A stretch of 51,861 nucleotides of DNA from CAYJPV01 sp964547975 (lineage in GTDB: Bacteria > Acidobacteriota > Vicinamibacteria > Vicinamibacterales > JAKQTR01). Below the pieces are notes generated by a model. The model had not been told where the DNA came from. It searched no databases and saw only the letters and a program-made list of their open reading frames with translations. The position numbers were made by a program, and so were the translations under genes. Each line of letters starts with the position of its first letter. Position 1 is the first letter of the stretch. Location: NCBI GenBank assembly GCA_964547975.1, contig CAZJRM010000005.1:1-51861 (forward strand), given 5' to 3'. Positions 42,611-50,800 of this stretch are shown one piece after another.

Positions 42611-45600
42611 ATGACCGAACCTCTCCGCCTGCTCGTGGTGGACGACGCCGACGAAGACGTACGCCGACTCGTCGGCGAACTGGGCCGGGGCGGTTTCGCC
42701 CCGGACTGGAGGCAGGTGCGGACCCCGGCCGAACTCGACGAGGCGTTGTCGTCGCGCGCCTGGGATGCCGTCGTGGCCGCCCACCGCCTGCATTGGCCGT
42801 CCGGCCAGTCGCCGCTCGATGTCGTGCGTGAAACCGCGGGTGACGTTCCCTACATCGTGCTGGTCGACGCGGCACCGGGCGCCCAGGTGCTCGATCTCGT
42901 GCCGCCGGGCGCCAATGACATCGTCTTCGCGGATCACCTGGCACGGCTGCCACAGGCGATTCGCCAGGAGATCCGCGACGCGCGCGCGCGCGCCGAGCGA
43001 CGCCGGTCCGAAACGGCGCTGCGGCAGAGCGAGGAGCGGTACCGCCGCCTGTTCGAGGGATCCGGCGACGCGATCTTCGTGGTCGATCGCCTCTCCGGGC
43101 GGTACCTGGATGCGAACCGGGCGGCGGAAGTGCTGACGGGCCGGACCGCCAATGACCTGCGCAAGCTCACGACCCAGGACATCGCGCCGCTTGGCGCCGG
43201 CGAACGTCTGAAACGGGTGGCCGGCATCGGGCGTGTCCACGACCTCGGGGAAGTGGAGTACGTTCGCCCGGACGGCAGCACTCGAGTTGCCCAGCTGAGC
43301 GTCCTGCCAATCGACGACGCCGTCTTCTACGGGATTGCCCACGACATCACCGACCGGAAGCGGGCCGAGGACGCGCTCCACGCCCTCGTCCGCGGGACGA
43401 CGTCGGTGGGCGAGGAGTTCTTTCGCGCGCTCGTCCGCGAACTGTCCGTCGTGACCGGAGCCGAGCGGGTGTTCGTGGGGACGTTCGACCCGGACACCAC
43501 CACCAGGATTCGAACGGTGGCGGCGTGGGCCGACGGAGCCCCGCGCGAGAACTTCGAGTACGAGCTCGACGGATCCCCGTGCGCGCGAGTGGTCGGCCGG
43601 GAACTGTGTTACTTCCCGTCGGGTGTCGCCTCGGCGTTTCCCCGGGACGAGGCCCTGGCCACGCAGGGCATCGAGTCGTACCTGGGAATGCCCCTGTACT
43701 GGGCGGACCGATCGCCGGCCGGGCTGCTGGCCGTGCTGCACACCCGGCCGCTGGAGCGGCCCGAACAAGCCGCGTCGCTCATCAGGATCTACGCGGCGCG
43801 CGTGGAATCGGAGCTCGAGCGTCTTCGGGCCGTGGCGGAGCTCCGCCGCCGGGAGCAGCAGCTGCAGAGCATCTTCAGCGCCGCGCCCATCGGTGTCGGC
43901 GTGGTGGTCGGCCGCATCATCCAGTCGGTCAACGAACGCATGTGCGACGTGACCGGCTATCCGGCCGACGAGCAGGTCGGGCGCGAGACGCGCTTCCTCT
44001 ACGAGTCGGACGACGAGTTCACGCGGGTGGGCCAGGAAGTGACCCGGCAGATCCGCCAGTCGGGATCCGGGTCGACGGAAACCCGCTGGATCCGCAAGGA
44101 CGGCCAGCGGGTCAGCGTCCTGATTTCGTGGGCGCCCATCGTGCCCGCGGCGCCGGAACGCGGTGTGACCTACGCGGTGCTGGACATCACGGAGCGTCAG
44201 CGCGCCGAAGTCGGGCTGCGTCGCCTGGCGGCGGCCATCGAGCAGTCGGACGAAGGCGTGATGATTACCGATCCGGACGGGGTCATCGAGTACGTGAATC
44301 CCGCCTTCGAGCGCATCACGGGATTTGCCGCGGACGAGGCGCTCGGGCGGATGCCCCGGCTGTTGCGCAGCGGTAAACAACCCCCGGTGTTCTACGAACA
44401 GCTCTGGGCGACCATCAAGGCCGGGCGCGCGTGGAACGGCCGGTTCGTCAACCGGCGGAAGGACGGCGTGCTCTACCAGGAGGACTGCACCATCGCGCCG
44501 GTCTTCGGTGCCGACGGGGCCATCGCGTGGTTTGTCGCGACGAAACGCGACGTCACCAAGTCACTGCGCCTCGAAGACGAACTCCGCCAGAGCCAGCGTG
44601 TCGAGTCGCTCGGCCGCCTCGCCGCCGTCGTCGCGCACGACTTCAATAACCTGCTCAGCCCGATCCTCGGCTACGCCGAACTCCTGCTCGAGGAGCTTCA
44701 CCCGTCCGACGAACGGTACGGCCAGATCCACGAGATCGAACAGGCGTCACGGCGCGCCCGCGACCTGACGCGGCAGCTCCTGGCCTTCGGCCGCAAGCAG
44801 CCGCTGCGGATCCGGCCGGTCGATCTGAACGACGTGGCCGCGGGACTGGAACGGCTGCTCCGCCGCGGGCTGCGCGAAGATGTCGGACTGGACATTACCT
44901 CCTGGCCGGACGGTCCGTGCATGGTCCTCGTGGACCAGGGGCAGGTCGAGCAGGTCGTGATGAATCTGGCCGTCAACGCGCAGGATGCGATGCCAGGCGG
45001 CGGACAGCTGGCGGTGCGGATCCTGCAACGCAGCCTCTCGGCGGACGAGTGCGCGAGCCGGCCGGGCAGCCGCCCGGGTGACTACGGCGTCATCGTCGTG
45101 ACCGATACCGGCTGCGGTATGGACGCGGACACGCGGCACCGGATCTTCGAGCCGTTCTACTCGACGAAGGGCGAACGCGGCACCGGGCTCGGCCTCAGCA
45201 CGGTGCACGGGATTGTCAATCAGCACGGCGGACACGTCACCGTGGATTCCGAGCCGGGTCGCGGCACCACCTTCGAGGTGTACTTCCCGGCGACCACGGC
45301 GGCGACCGTATCGGACAAGCCTGCCAAGCCGGCGCCGCTGCGCGAGAAGGCGACGGAGACGATCCTGATCGTCGAAGACGATGTCGCCGTGCGCGCCCTG
45401 GCCGAGACCATCCTGCGGCGCGACGGGTACGTCGTCATTCCCGCGTCCGGCGGCCACGAAGCGTTCGCGCTGGTCGACCAGTTCGCGGGTCCGATCGACC
45501 TGCTCCTCACCGACGTGATCCTCTCGGGGGTCGACGGGCGGTCGATCTTCCAGCAGTTGGCCGAACGGTATCCCCGGCTCAAGGTCATCTTCATGTCCGG

Positions 45601-45718
45601 CTACGCCGATGACGTCGTGGCCGACCGCGGTGTCGTCGAAGCCGGGTTCCCGTTCCTGCAGAAGCCGTTCTCCATCGTGTCCTTGTCCCAGAAGGTGCGC
45701 GAGGTGCTGGGAGGCTGA
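42611..45718 (+). CDS. Hybrid histidine kinase with pseudo-receiver, PAS and GAF domains
   Basis: 1035 residues, no membrane helix. A receiver-like N-terminus (LRLLVVDDADEDVRRL) lacks the phospho-Asp: DAVVAAHRL puts Ala (A57) at that place. PAS1 ~140-260, GAF-like ~270-415 (YLGMPLYWADRSPAGLLAVL), PAS2 ~425-545, PAS3 ~545-670. HisKA has H676 (VVAHDFNNLLSPILGYAELL), HATPase_c has NLAVNAQDAMPGGG, DTGCGMD and GTGLGLSTVHGIV, and the C-terminal receiver has D968 (LLTDVILSGVDG). The set suggests cytosolic sensing of redox or small ligands. YigZ-type gene follows after 1 nt. Confidence 0.92.
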   Translation: MTEPLRLLVVDDADEDVRRLVGELGRGGFAPDWRQVRTPAELDEALSSRAWDAVVAAHRLHWPSGQSPLDVVRETAGDVPYIVLVDAAPGAQVLDLVPPGANDIVFADHLARLPQAIRQEIRDARARAERRRSETALRQSEERYRRLFEGSGDAIFVVDRLSGRYLDANRAAEVLTGRTANDLRKLTTQDIAPLGAGERLKRVAGIGRVHDLGEVEYVRPDGSTRVAQLSVLPIDDAVFYGIAHDITDRKRAEDALHALVRGTTSVGEEFFRALVRELSVVTGAERVFVGTFDPDTTTRIRTVAAWADGAPRENFEYELDGSPCARVVGRELCYFPSGVASAFPRDEALATQGIESYLGMPLYWADRSPAGLLAVLHTRPLERPEQAASLIRIYAARVESELERLRAVAELRRREQQLQSIFSAAPIGVGVVVGRIIQSVNERMCDVTGYPADEQVGRETRFLYESDDEFTRVGQEVTRQIRQSGSGSTETRWIRKDGQRVSVLISWAPIVPAAPERGVTYAVLDITERQRAEVGLRRLAAAIEQSDEGVMITDPDGVIEYVNPAFERITGFAADEALGRMPRLLRSGKQPPVFYEQLWATIKAGRAWNGRFVNRRKDGVLYQEDCTIAPVFGADGAIAWFVATKRDVTKSLRLEDELRQSQRVESLGRLAAVVAHDFNNLLSPILGYAELLLEELHPSDERYGQIHEIEQASRRARDLTRQLLAFGRKQPLRIRPVDLNDVAAGLERLLRRGLREDVGLDITSWPDGPCMVLVDQGQVEQVVMNLAVNAQDAMPGGGQLAVRILQRSLSADECASRPGSRPGDYGVIVVTDTGCGMDADTRHRIFEPFYSTKGERGTGLGLSTVHGIVNQHGGHVTVDSEPGRGTTFEVYFPATTAATVSDKPAKPAPLREKATETILIVEDDVAVRALAETILRRDGYVVIPASGGHEAFALVDQFAGPIDLLLTDVILSGVDGRSIFQQLAERYPRLKVIFMSGYADDVVADRGVVEAGFPFLQKPFSIVSLSQKVREVLGG

Positions 45719-45719
45719 C

Positions 45720-46328
45720 GTGGCCGCATCCCGCTACCCGGTGCCGGCCGAGCCCCATCGCGTCGACGACGAGATCCGGCGCAGCCGGTTCATCACGACG
45801 CTGGCGCGCGCGGAGCGCGTGATCGAGGCGCAGGCCTTCATCCAGCGCGTGCGTGACGAGTTCCCCGATGCGACGCACCACTGCTGGGCGTACGTGGTCG
45901 GGCCACCCGGATCGACGGCGCAGATTGGCATGAGCGACGACGGCGAGCCGCACGGCACGGCGGGCCGCCCGATGCTGACGGCGCTCCTGCACAGCGGCGT
46001 TGGCGATGTCGTCGCGGTGGTCACGCGTTACTACGGCGGCACCAACCTCGGAACCGGCGGCCTCGTTCGGGCGTACGGCGGCGGCGTGGCCCACGCCCTC
46101 GAGGCCCTGCCGCGTGTCGAACGCGTGGACTACGTCGCGATGTCGGTCAGCCTCGACTACGGGCGGGTCTCGGCCTTCGAACTGATCCTGCCGTCCTACG
46201 AAGCCGTCGTCGACGCGAGGCGGTTCGAGACGGACGTGACGTTCGATCTGCGATTGCCCGACGGCCGCGCCGACGCCTTCCGGCAGGCGGTTCTCGACCT
46301 GACACGCGGCCAGGCGCGGTTTGCCTGA
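45720..46328 (+). CDS. YigZ/IMPACT-family protein
   Basis: 202 residues from GTG at 45720, with GGGAGG 5 nt upstream inside the end of the kinase gene. Core motifs: RRSRFITTLARAERVIEAQA, ATHHCWAYVVG, MSDDGEPHGTAGRPML, VVTRYYGGTNLGTGGLVRAY. The second domain (DYGRVSAFELILPSYEAVV) is the EF-G-V-like C-terminal part. Family members are linked to translation control, but the molecular role is not settled. Position suggests co-transcription with the kinase. Confidence 0.94.
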   Translation: MAASRYPVPAEPHRVDDEIRRSRFITTLARAERVIEAQAFIQRVRDEFPDATHHCWAYVVGPPGSTAQIGMSDDGEPHGTAGRPMLTALLHSGVGDVVAVVTRYYGGTNLGTGGLVRAYGGGVAHALEALPRVERVDYVAMSVSLDYGRVSAFELILPSYEAVVDARRFETDVTFDLRLPDGRADAFRQAVLDLTRGQARFA

Positions 46329-46392
46329 GGGGTCTCCCGCCGGGGCCGGCTCCCGCGAGGCGACCGGCTTCAGCCAGCCCCAGCGCCCGTGC

Positions 46393-46398
46393 TAGAGT
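46393..46398 (+). promoter_or_regulatory. -10 hexamer for near-leaderless beta-lactamase-like mRNA
   Basis: TAGAGT ends 8 nt before the ATG at 46407, with no ribosome site in between. Confidence 0.35.
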
Positions 46399-46406
46399 GC
46401 CCAGTC

Positions 46407-47729
46407 ATGAACACCATCACGCTGCGTCGTGTCGTGCTGCTGCTTGTGCTGTTGGCCCTGGCGTCGTCCGCCACGGCCCAGGTGATGTCACCCGTTCCGC
46501 CCGAGTCGGTGGGACTGTCGTCCGAGCGGTTGAAGCGGATGGACGCGGTGATGCGCGACTACAGCGACCGCGGCCGGATTGCCGGGACCGTCACGCTGCT
46601 GATGCGCGGCGGGAAGGTCGCTTACGTGGGAACGGCCGGCTACGCGGATCTCGAACGCAAGGTGCCGATGCGCGCCGACACGATCTTCCGCGCGGCGTCG
46701 ATGTCGAAGGCCGTGACGAGCCTCGCGGTGATGCTGCTGCTCGAAGAAGGCAAGCTGCTCGTGACCGATCCGGTCGGGAAGTTCATCCCGTCGTTCCGCG
46801 AGACGACCGTGGCCGTGGCGCCGCCGCCCGGTACGCCGGCCGGCCGGTACGGAGTCGTGCCGGCCAGGCGGTCCATCACGATCAAGGACCTGCTGACGCA
46901 CACGGCCGGGATCTCGTACGGCCAGCCGCCGTCGCTGGCGGCCGATCGTTACAAGGCGGCCGGCGTGCAGGGCTGGTACTTCGCCGACAAGGACGAACCG
47001 ATTGCGGCCGTGATCGACCGGCTCGCGAAACTGCCCTTCGACGCCCAGCCCGGCGAGCGCTACATCTACGGATTCAATACCGACATCCTCGGCGTCGTGG
47101 TCGAGAACGCGTCCGGGATGCCGTTGGATCAGTTCTTCAGGACACGGATCTTCGATCCCCTGAAGATGAACGATACGTCGTTCTTCCTTCCGCCCGAGAA
47201 GAAGGACCGCCTGTCGGTGGTGTACGCTGCGACGGAAGACGGCCGCATCGTGCGCGCGCCCGACGGGGCCGACGGCCAGGGGGCGTACGTGGACGGCCCC
47301 CGCCGGTGTTTCTCGGGCGGGGCGGGCCTGCTGACGACGGCGTCGGATTACGCCCGGATGCTGCAGATGCTGCTCAACGGCGGCGAACTGGACGGGGTCC
47401 GGCTGCTGAGCCCGTTGACGGTCGAATTGATGACGTCGAATGCCGCCGGCACGCTCTACAACGACGGGAACCTGGGCTTCAGCCTGGGGTTCGAGGTCGT
47501 CGTGGATGCGGGGAAGGCGCAACGGCCAGCCGCGCCCGGTTCGTTCGGATGGGGAGGCGCCTACCACTCGCGGTATTTTGCCGACCCGCGGGAGCAGTTC
47601 GTCGGTGTGTTCTTCTCGCAGATCCTGCCGTCGCGCGGGCTCGACCTGCAGGACAAGTTCCGCGTCCTCGCCTACCAGGCCATCGTCGGCCCGGTGCCGG
47701 CGGCCCCGGCCGTGGCGAAGAAGAAGTAG
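46407..47729 (+). CDS. Secreted serine beta-lactamase-fold hydrolase (class C / EstB-like)
   Basis: 440 residues with signal peptide (VVLLLVLLALASSATAQ). The nucleophile motif SMSK (S98, K101) lies in FRAASMSKAVTSLAVMLLLE. YIYGFNTDILGVVVENASG holds the Tyr motif, and PGSFGWGGAYHSRYF occupies the KTG-like strand. The long insertion and GFNTD in place of YSN are usual in esterase or peptidase members, so an esterase or D-aminopeptidase activity is more likely than antibiotic resistance. The gene stands alone; a repeat-rich 141-nt stretch follows it. Confidence 0.9.
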   Translation: MNTITLRRVVLLLVLLALASSATAQVMSPVPPESVGLSSERLKRMDAVMRDYSDRGRIAGTVTLLMRGGKVAYVGTAGYADLERKVPMRADTIFRAASMSKAVTSLAVMLLLEEGKLLVTDPVGKFIPSFRETTVAVAPPPGTPAGRYGVVPARRSITIKDLLTHTAGISYGQPPSLAADRYKAAGVQGWYFADKDEPIAAVIDRLAKLPFDAQPGERYIYGFNTDILGVVVENASGMPLDQFFRTRIFDPLKMNDTSFFLPPEKKDRLSVVYAATEDGRIVRAPDGADGQGAYVDGPRRCFSGGAGLLTTASDYARMLQMLLNGGELDGVRLLSPLTVELMTSNAAGTLYNDGNLGFSLGFEVVVDAGKAQRPAAPGSFGWGGAYHSRYFADPREQFVGVFFSQILPSRGLDLQDKFRVLAYQAIVGPVPAAPAVAKKK

Positions 47730-47730
47730 G

Positions 47731-47795
47731 GCGTTGGGATTGGGGATTGGGGATTGGGACGGCTGCTTGCCAACGCCCAACCGCCAATCCCCAAC
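47731..47795. repeat. GATTGGG heptamer tract with complementary arm
   Basis: From 47733 to 47759 the heptamer ATTGGGG/ATTGGGA recurs about four times. Its complement CCAATCCCCAA appears at 47784-47794, and GCGTTGG (47731-47737) pairs with CCAACGC (47770-47776), so the stretch can fold as a long stem between two convergent genes. It may act as a two-way terminator. Confidence 0.6.
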
Positions 47796-47809
47796 CCCCG
47801 TCTTTCCAG

Positions 47810-47853
47810 CCTCTAGCCTCTAGCCTCTAGCCTCTAGCCCCTAGCCTCCAGCC
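47810..47853. repeat. CCTCTAG heptamer tandem repeat
   Basis: Four perfect CCTCTAG units (47810-47837) are followed by CCCCTAG and CCTCCAG. This is a 7-bp microsatellite in the gap before the RND-OMF stop codon (47871). Copy number could vary by slippage. Confidence 0.8.
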
Positions 47854-47870
47854 GAGCGCCGAGAGCCTGT

Positions 47871-50800
47871 CTAGAACGTCCCGCTCGCGTCGATCGTTCC
47901 CGTGACCCAGGCGAGCATGATGCGCGCGACTCGATAGTCGCGCTGCGCGCGCGCCAGGTTGCCCCGCGCGGCCCGCAGGTTCAGCTGGGCGTCCTGTACC
48001 TCGAGGCTCGTCTTGACCCCGAGTTCGTAGCCCTTCTCGGCGAGGAACACGAGTTTCTCGGCCTGCTGCACGGTGCCTGACACGGCCGACAACATTTCGG
48101 TCGCGTCTTTGAGCGCATCCACCGCGACGCGGACCTCCACGACGACGCCGTCGCGCGCCCGCGATTCATCCAGGGCGAGCTGGTTGAGATCGCTGCGAGC
48201 CTGCGCCACGCGGCCCTGCGTGCGCTGACCGTCGAAGAGGGGCACGGTCAGGAAGAGCCCGGCGTTCCAGGTCGTGCCCGTCGACGACAACGTCTTCAGG
48301 GCGAGGTGGCGCTTGCCGAACCCTGCGGCGAAGTCGACGCGCGGCTTGTTGCCGGCTTTGGCGATGGTCACGATTTCGCCATAGATGCTCTTCTGGCTCG
48401 CCAGCTGCGCCAGTTCCGGCCGGCGCGCCAGCGCCTGGCCGATGACCGCATCGACCGTCGGGACCTGCTCCACTCCGGTGGGCAGGGTGCCCTGCACGTC
48501 GATGTTCGCGTTCGGATCGGCCAGCAGGAACCGGAGCCGGTCGAGCGCCTGCCGGACCTGGTTCTCCGCACGGATGAGCGCGGGCCGGGCATTCTGCGCC
48601 ACGACCTCTGCCGAGAGCACCTCGTAATCGGTTGAGGTGCCGGCGGCCTGCCGGCGTTTCGTTTCGGACAGGACCCGTTCCTTCTGCGCGAGATCCTCAC
48701 GGGCGATCTCCGTGCCCTCCTTGGCGACGAGCACGTCGAAGAACGCCGTGGCCACGTCCCGGACCACGGTCTGCTGCGCCTGCCGCAGCTGGTCGTCGGC
48801 CAGCGTGAAGCCGACTCTGGCCGCGCGAATGGCCGCGCCGACCTGGCCCCACGTGAAGACCACCTGCGAGAGCTTGACCTCGCCCGACGTGACCTTCTGA
48901 CGGCCGCCGAACAGTTCGCCGAAGTCCAGGGACTCGCCGCCCGTCGACCCGTCGTCTTCCGAGGAGCCGCCGAAATCGCCGAGATTGCCGAAGAGCTTGC
49001 TCTGGCTGTCGTCGAACTGCTGCATGTAGGTGCCGCTGAACGACAACTGGGGCATGGCCGCCGCCCGCTCCTCGAGGTACTTCCCGCGGACCCATGTCTT
49101 GTACTCGTTGGCTTTCTTGATCGCGGGATTCTCCTTCAGCGCGATGGCCAGCGCCTGGTCGAGCGTCAGCACGCGCGTGCCGGCGGCTGGCGGCGTGGCC
49201 TGCGCGGCTACCTGCTGGACGGCGGCGGTCAGTGACGACGCGATCGGCGCGGGCGTCGTCGCCAGCCCCTGGGCCATCAACGACCCGGCGCCGGGCCCGG
49301 CGACGAGCAGCGCGGCGAGCGCCGCCGCCACCACGGCCTTCTTGCGGCCGAACAGCCACGCCGAGACGTCGTCGAGCAGCGTGTAGACGACCGGCACCAC
49401 GATCAGCGTCAGCAGGGTCGACGTGATGAGCCCGCCGACGACGGCGCGGGCCATCGGGGCCCGGAACTCGGCACCTTCGCCGAGTCCGAAGAAGAGCGGC
49501 AGCATGCCGAAAATCATCGCGAGCGTCGTCATCATGATCGGACGCAGCCGCGTGCGGCCGGCCGTGATCAGCGCTTCGCGCCGATCCATGCCGCGGCTGC
49601 GGAGGACTTTCGTGTAGTCCACCAGCAGGATGGCGTTCTTCGTGACGAGGCCCATCAGCATGATGAGCCCGATGAGCGACATGATGTTGATGGTGTCGCC
49701 CGTGATCCGGAGCATGCCGGCCATGCCGACGATGGACAGCGGCAGCGACAGCATGATCGACAGCGGGTCGATGAACGACTCGAACTGGGCCGACAGGATC
49801 AGGTAGACGAAGATGACCGCGAGGATGAGCGCCTCGGCCATGTAGCCGAACGACTCGATCATCATCTCGGTATCGCCGCCCAGGACGAGCTTGTAGCCCG
49901 GATCCATCTGCACGCGGCCCGCGGCTTCCGTCGCCAGAGTGCCGGCCGTGCCGAGGGGCAGGCCGTCGAGGTTGGCGTCCACGACCAGCTGCCTCGACAT
50001 GTCGCGGCGGTTGATCTCCGCCGGCGTCGTCGCGCGGGTGAAGGTGACGAGATCGCTCAGCGGCACCAGCGCCGCCCCCGACATCGAGGGCACTGTCAGC
50101 TTGAGATCCGCTACCTGGCGGATGTCGCCGCGCAGCGCCTCGGGCAGGCGCACGCGCACGTTGACGGCTTCGCCGTCTTCGTCTTCGTAGGTGGTGACCG
50201 CCGAGCCGCCCACCAGCGTGGCGACGGTGTTGGCGACCTGGGCGCTGCCGAGTCCCGACGCGGCGGCGCGTTCGCGATCGACAATCATGCGGTACTCGGG
50301 CAGGTCGTCTTCCATGCCGGCTTCGATGTCGACGATGCCGGGCACGGTGTAGAGCTCGCGCTTGATCGCCGCCGCGTACTTCTTCAGCGTGACGATGTCC
50401 TCGCCCTGAATACCGATCTGCAGGGGCTTCTGGAAGGCGTCCGGATCCTCCTGGACCGACAGCGTGATCCCGGGGACCTTCTGCAGCCGGAGGCGGGCGT
50501 CGTGGCGCACCTGGGCCGTCGTCAGCGTCCGCTCGTGTTTGTCGGCGAGCTTGACGAAGACCGTCGCGTCACGGACGGTGTCCGCGTCACCGGGCGCGAT
50601 CGCACCGTAGGTATAGCGCACCTCCTTGAACTCGGAGAGGCCCTTGAGCACCTCTTCGAGCCGGCCCCGGGTTTCGGTGACCGAGGATCCGGGCGCGCTC
50701 TTCATCTTGAGCAGGAATTCTCCCTGGTCCATCGGCGGCTGGAACTCGGCCTGCAGCGTCGCGAAGACGCCGAGGCCGGCGACGAAGGCGACGAGCGCGG

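Noticed and set aside
42565..42612. Upstream extension of the outer-membrane protein to 42612
   Set aside because: It would overlap the divergent kinase start and place 16 residues before the signal peptide; GTG at 42564 directly follows TATAAT by 6 nt.
47810..47853. CRISPR-like repeats
   Set aside because: The units are 7 bp, directly adjacent, without spacers; this is a microsatellite.
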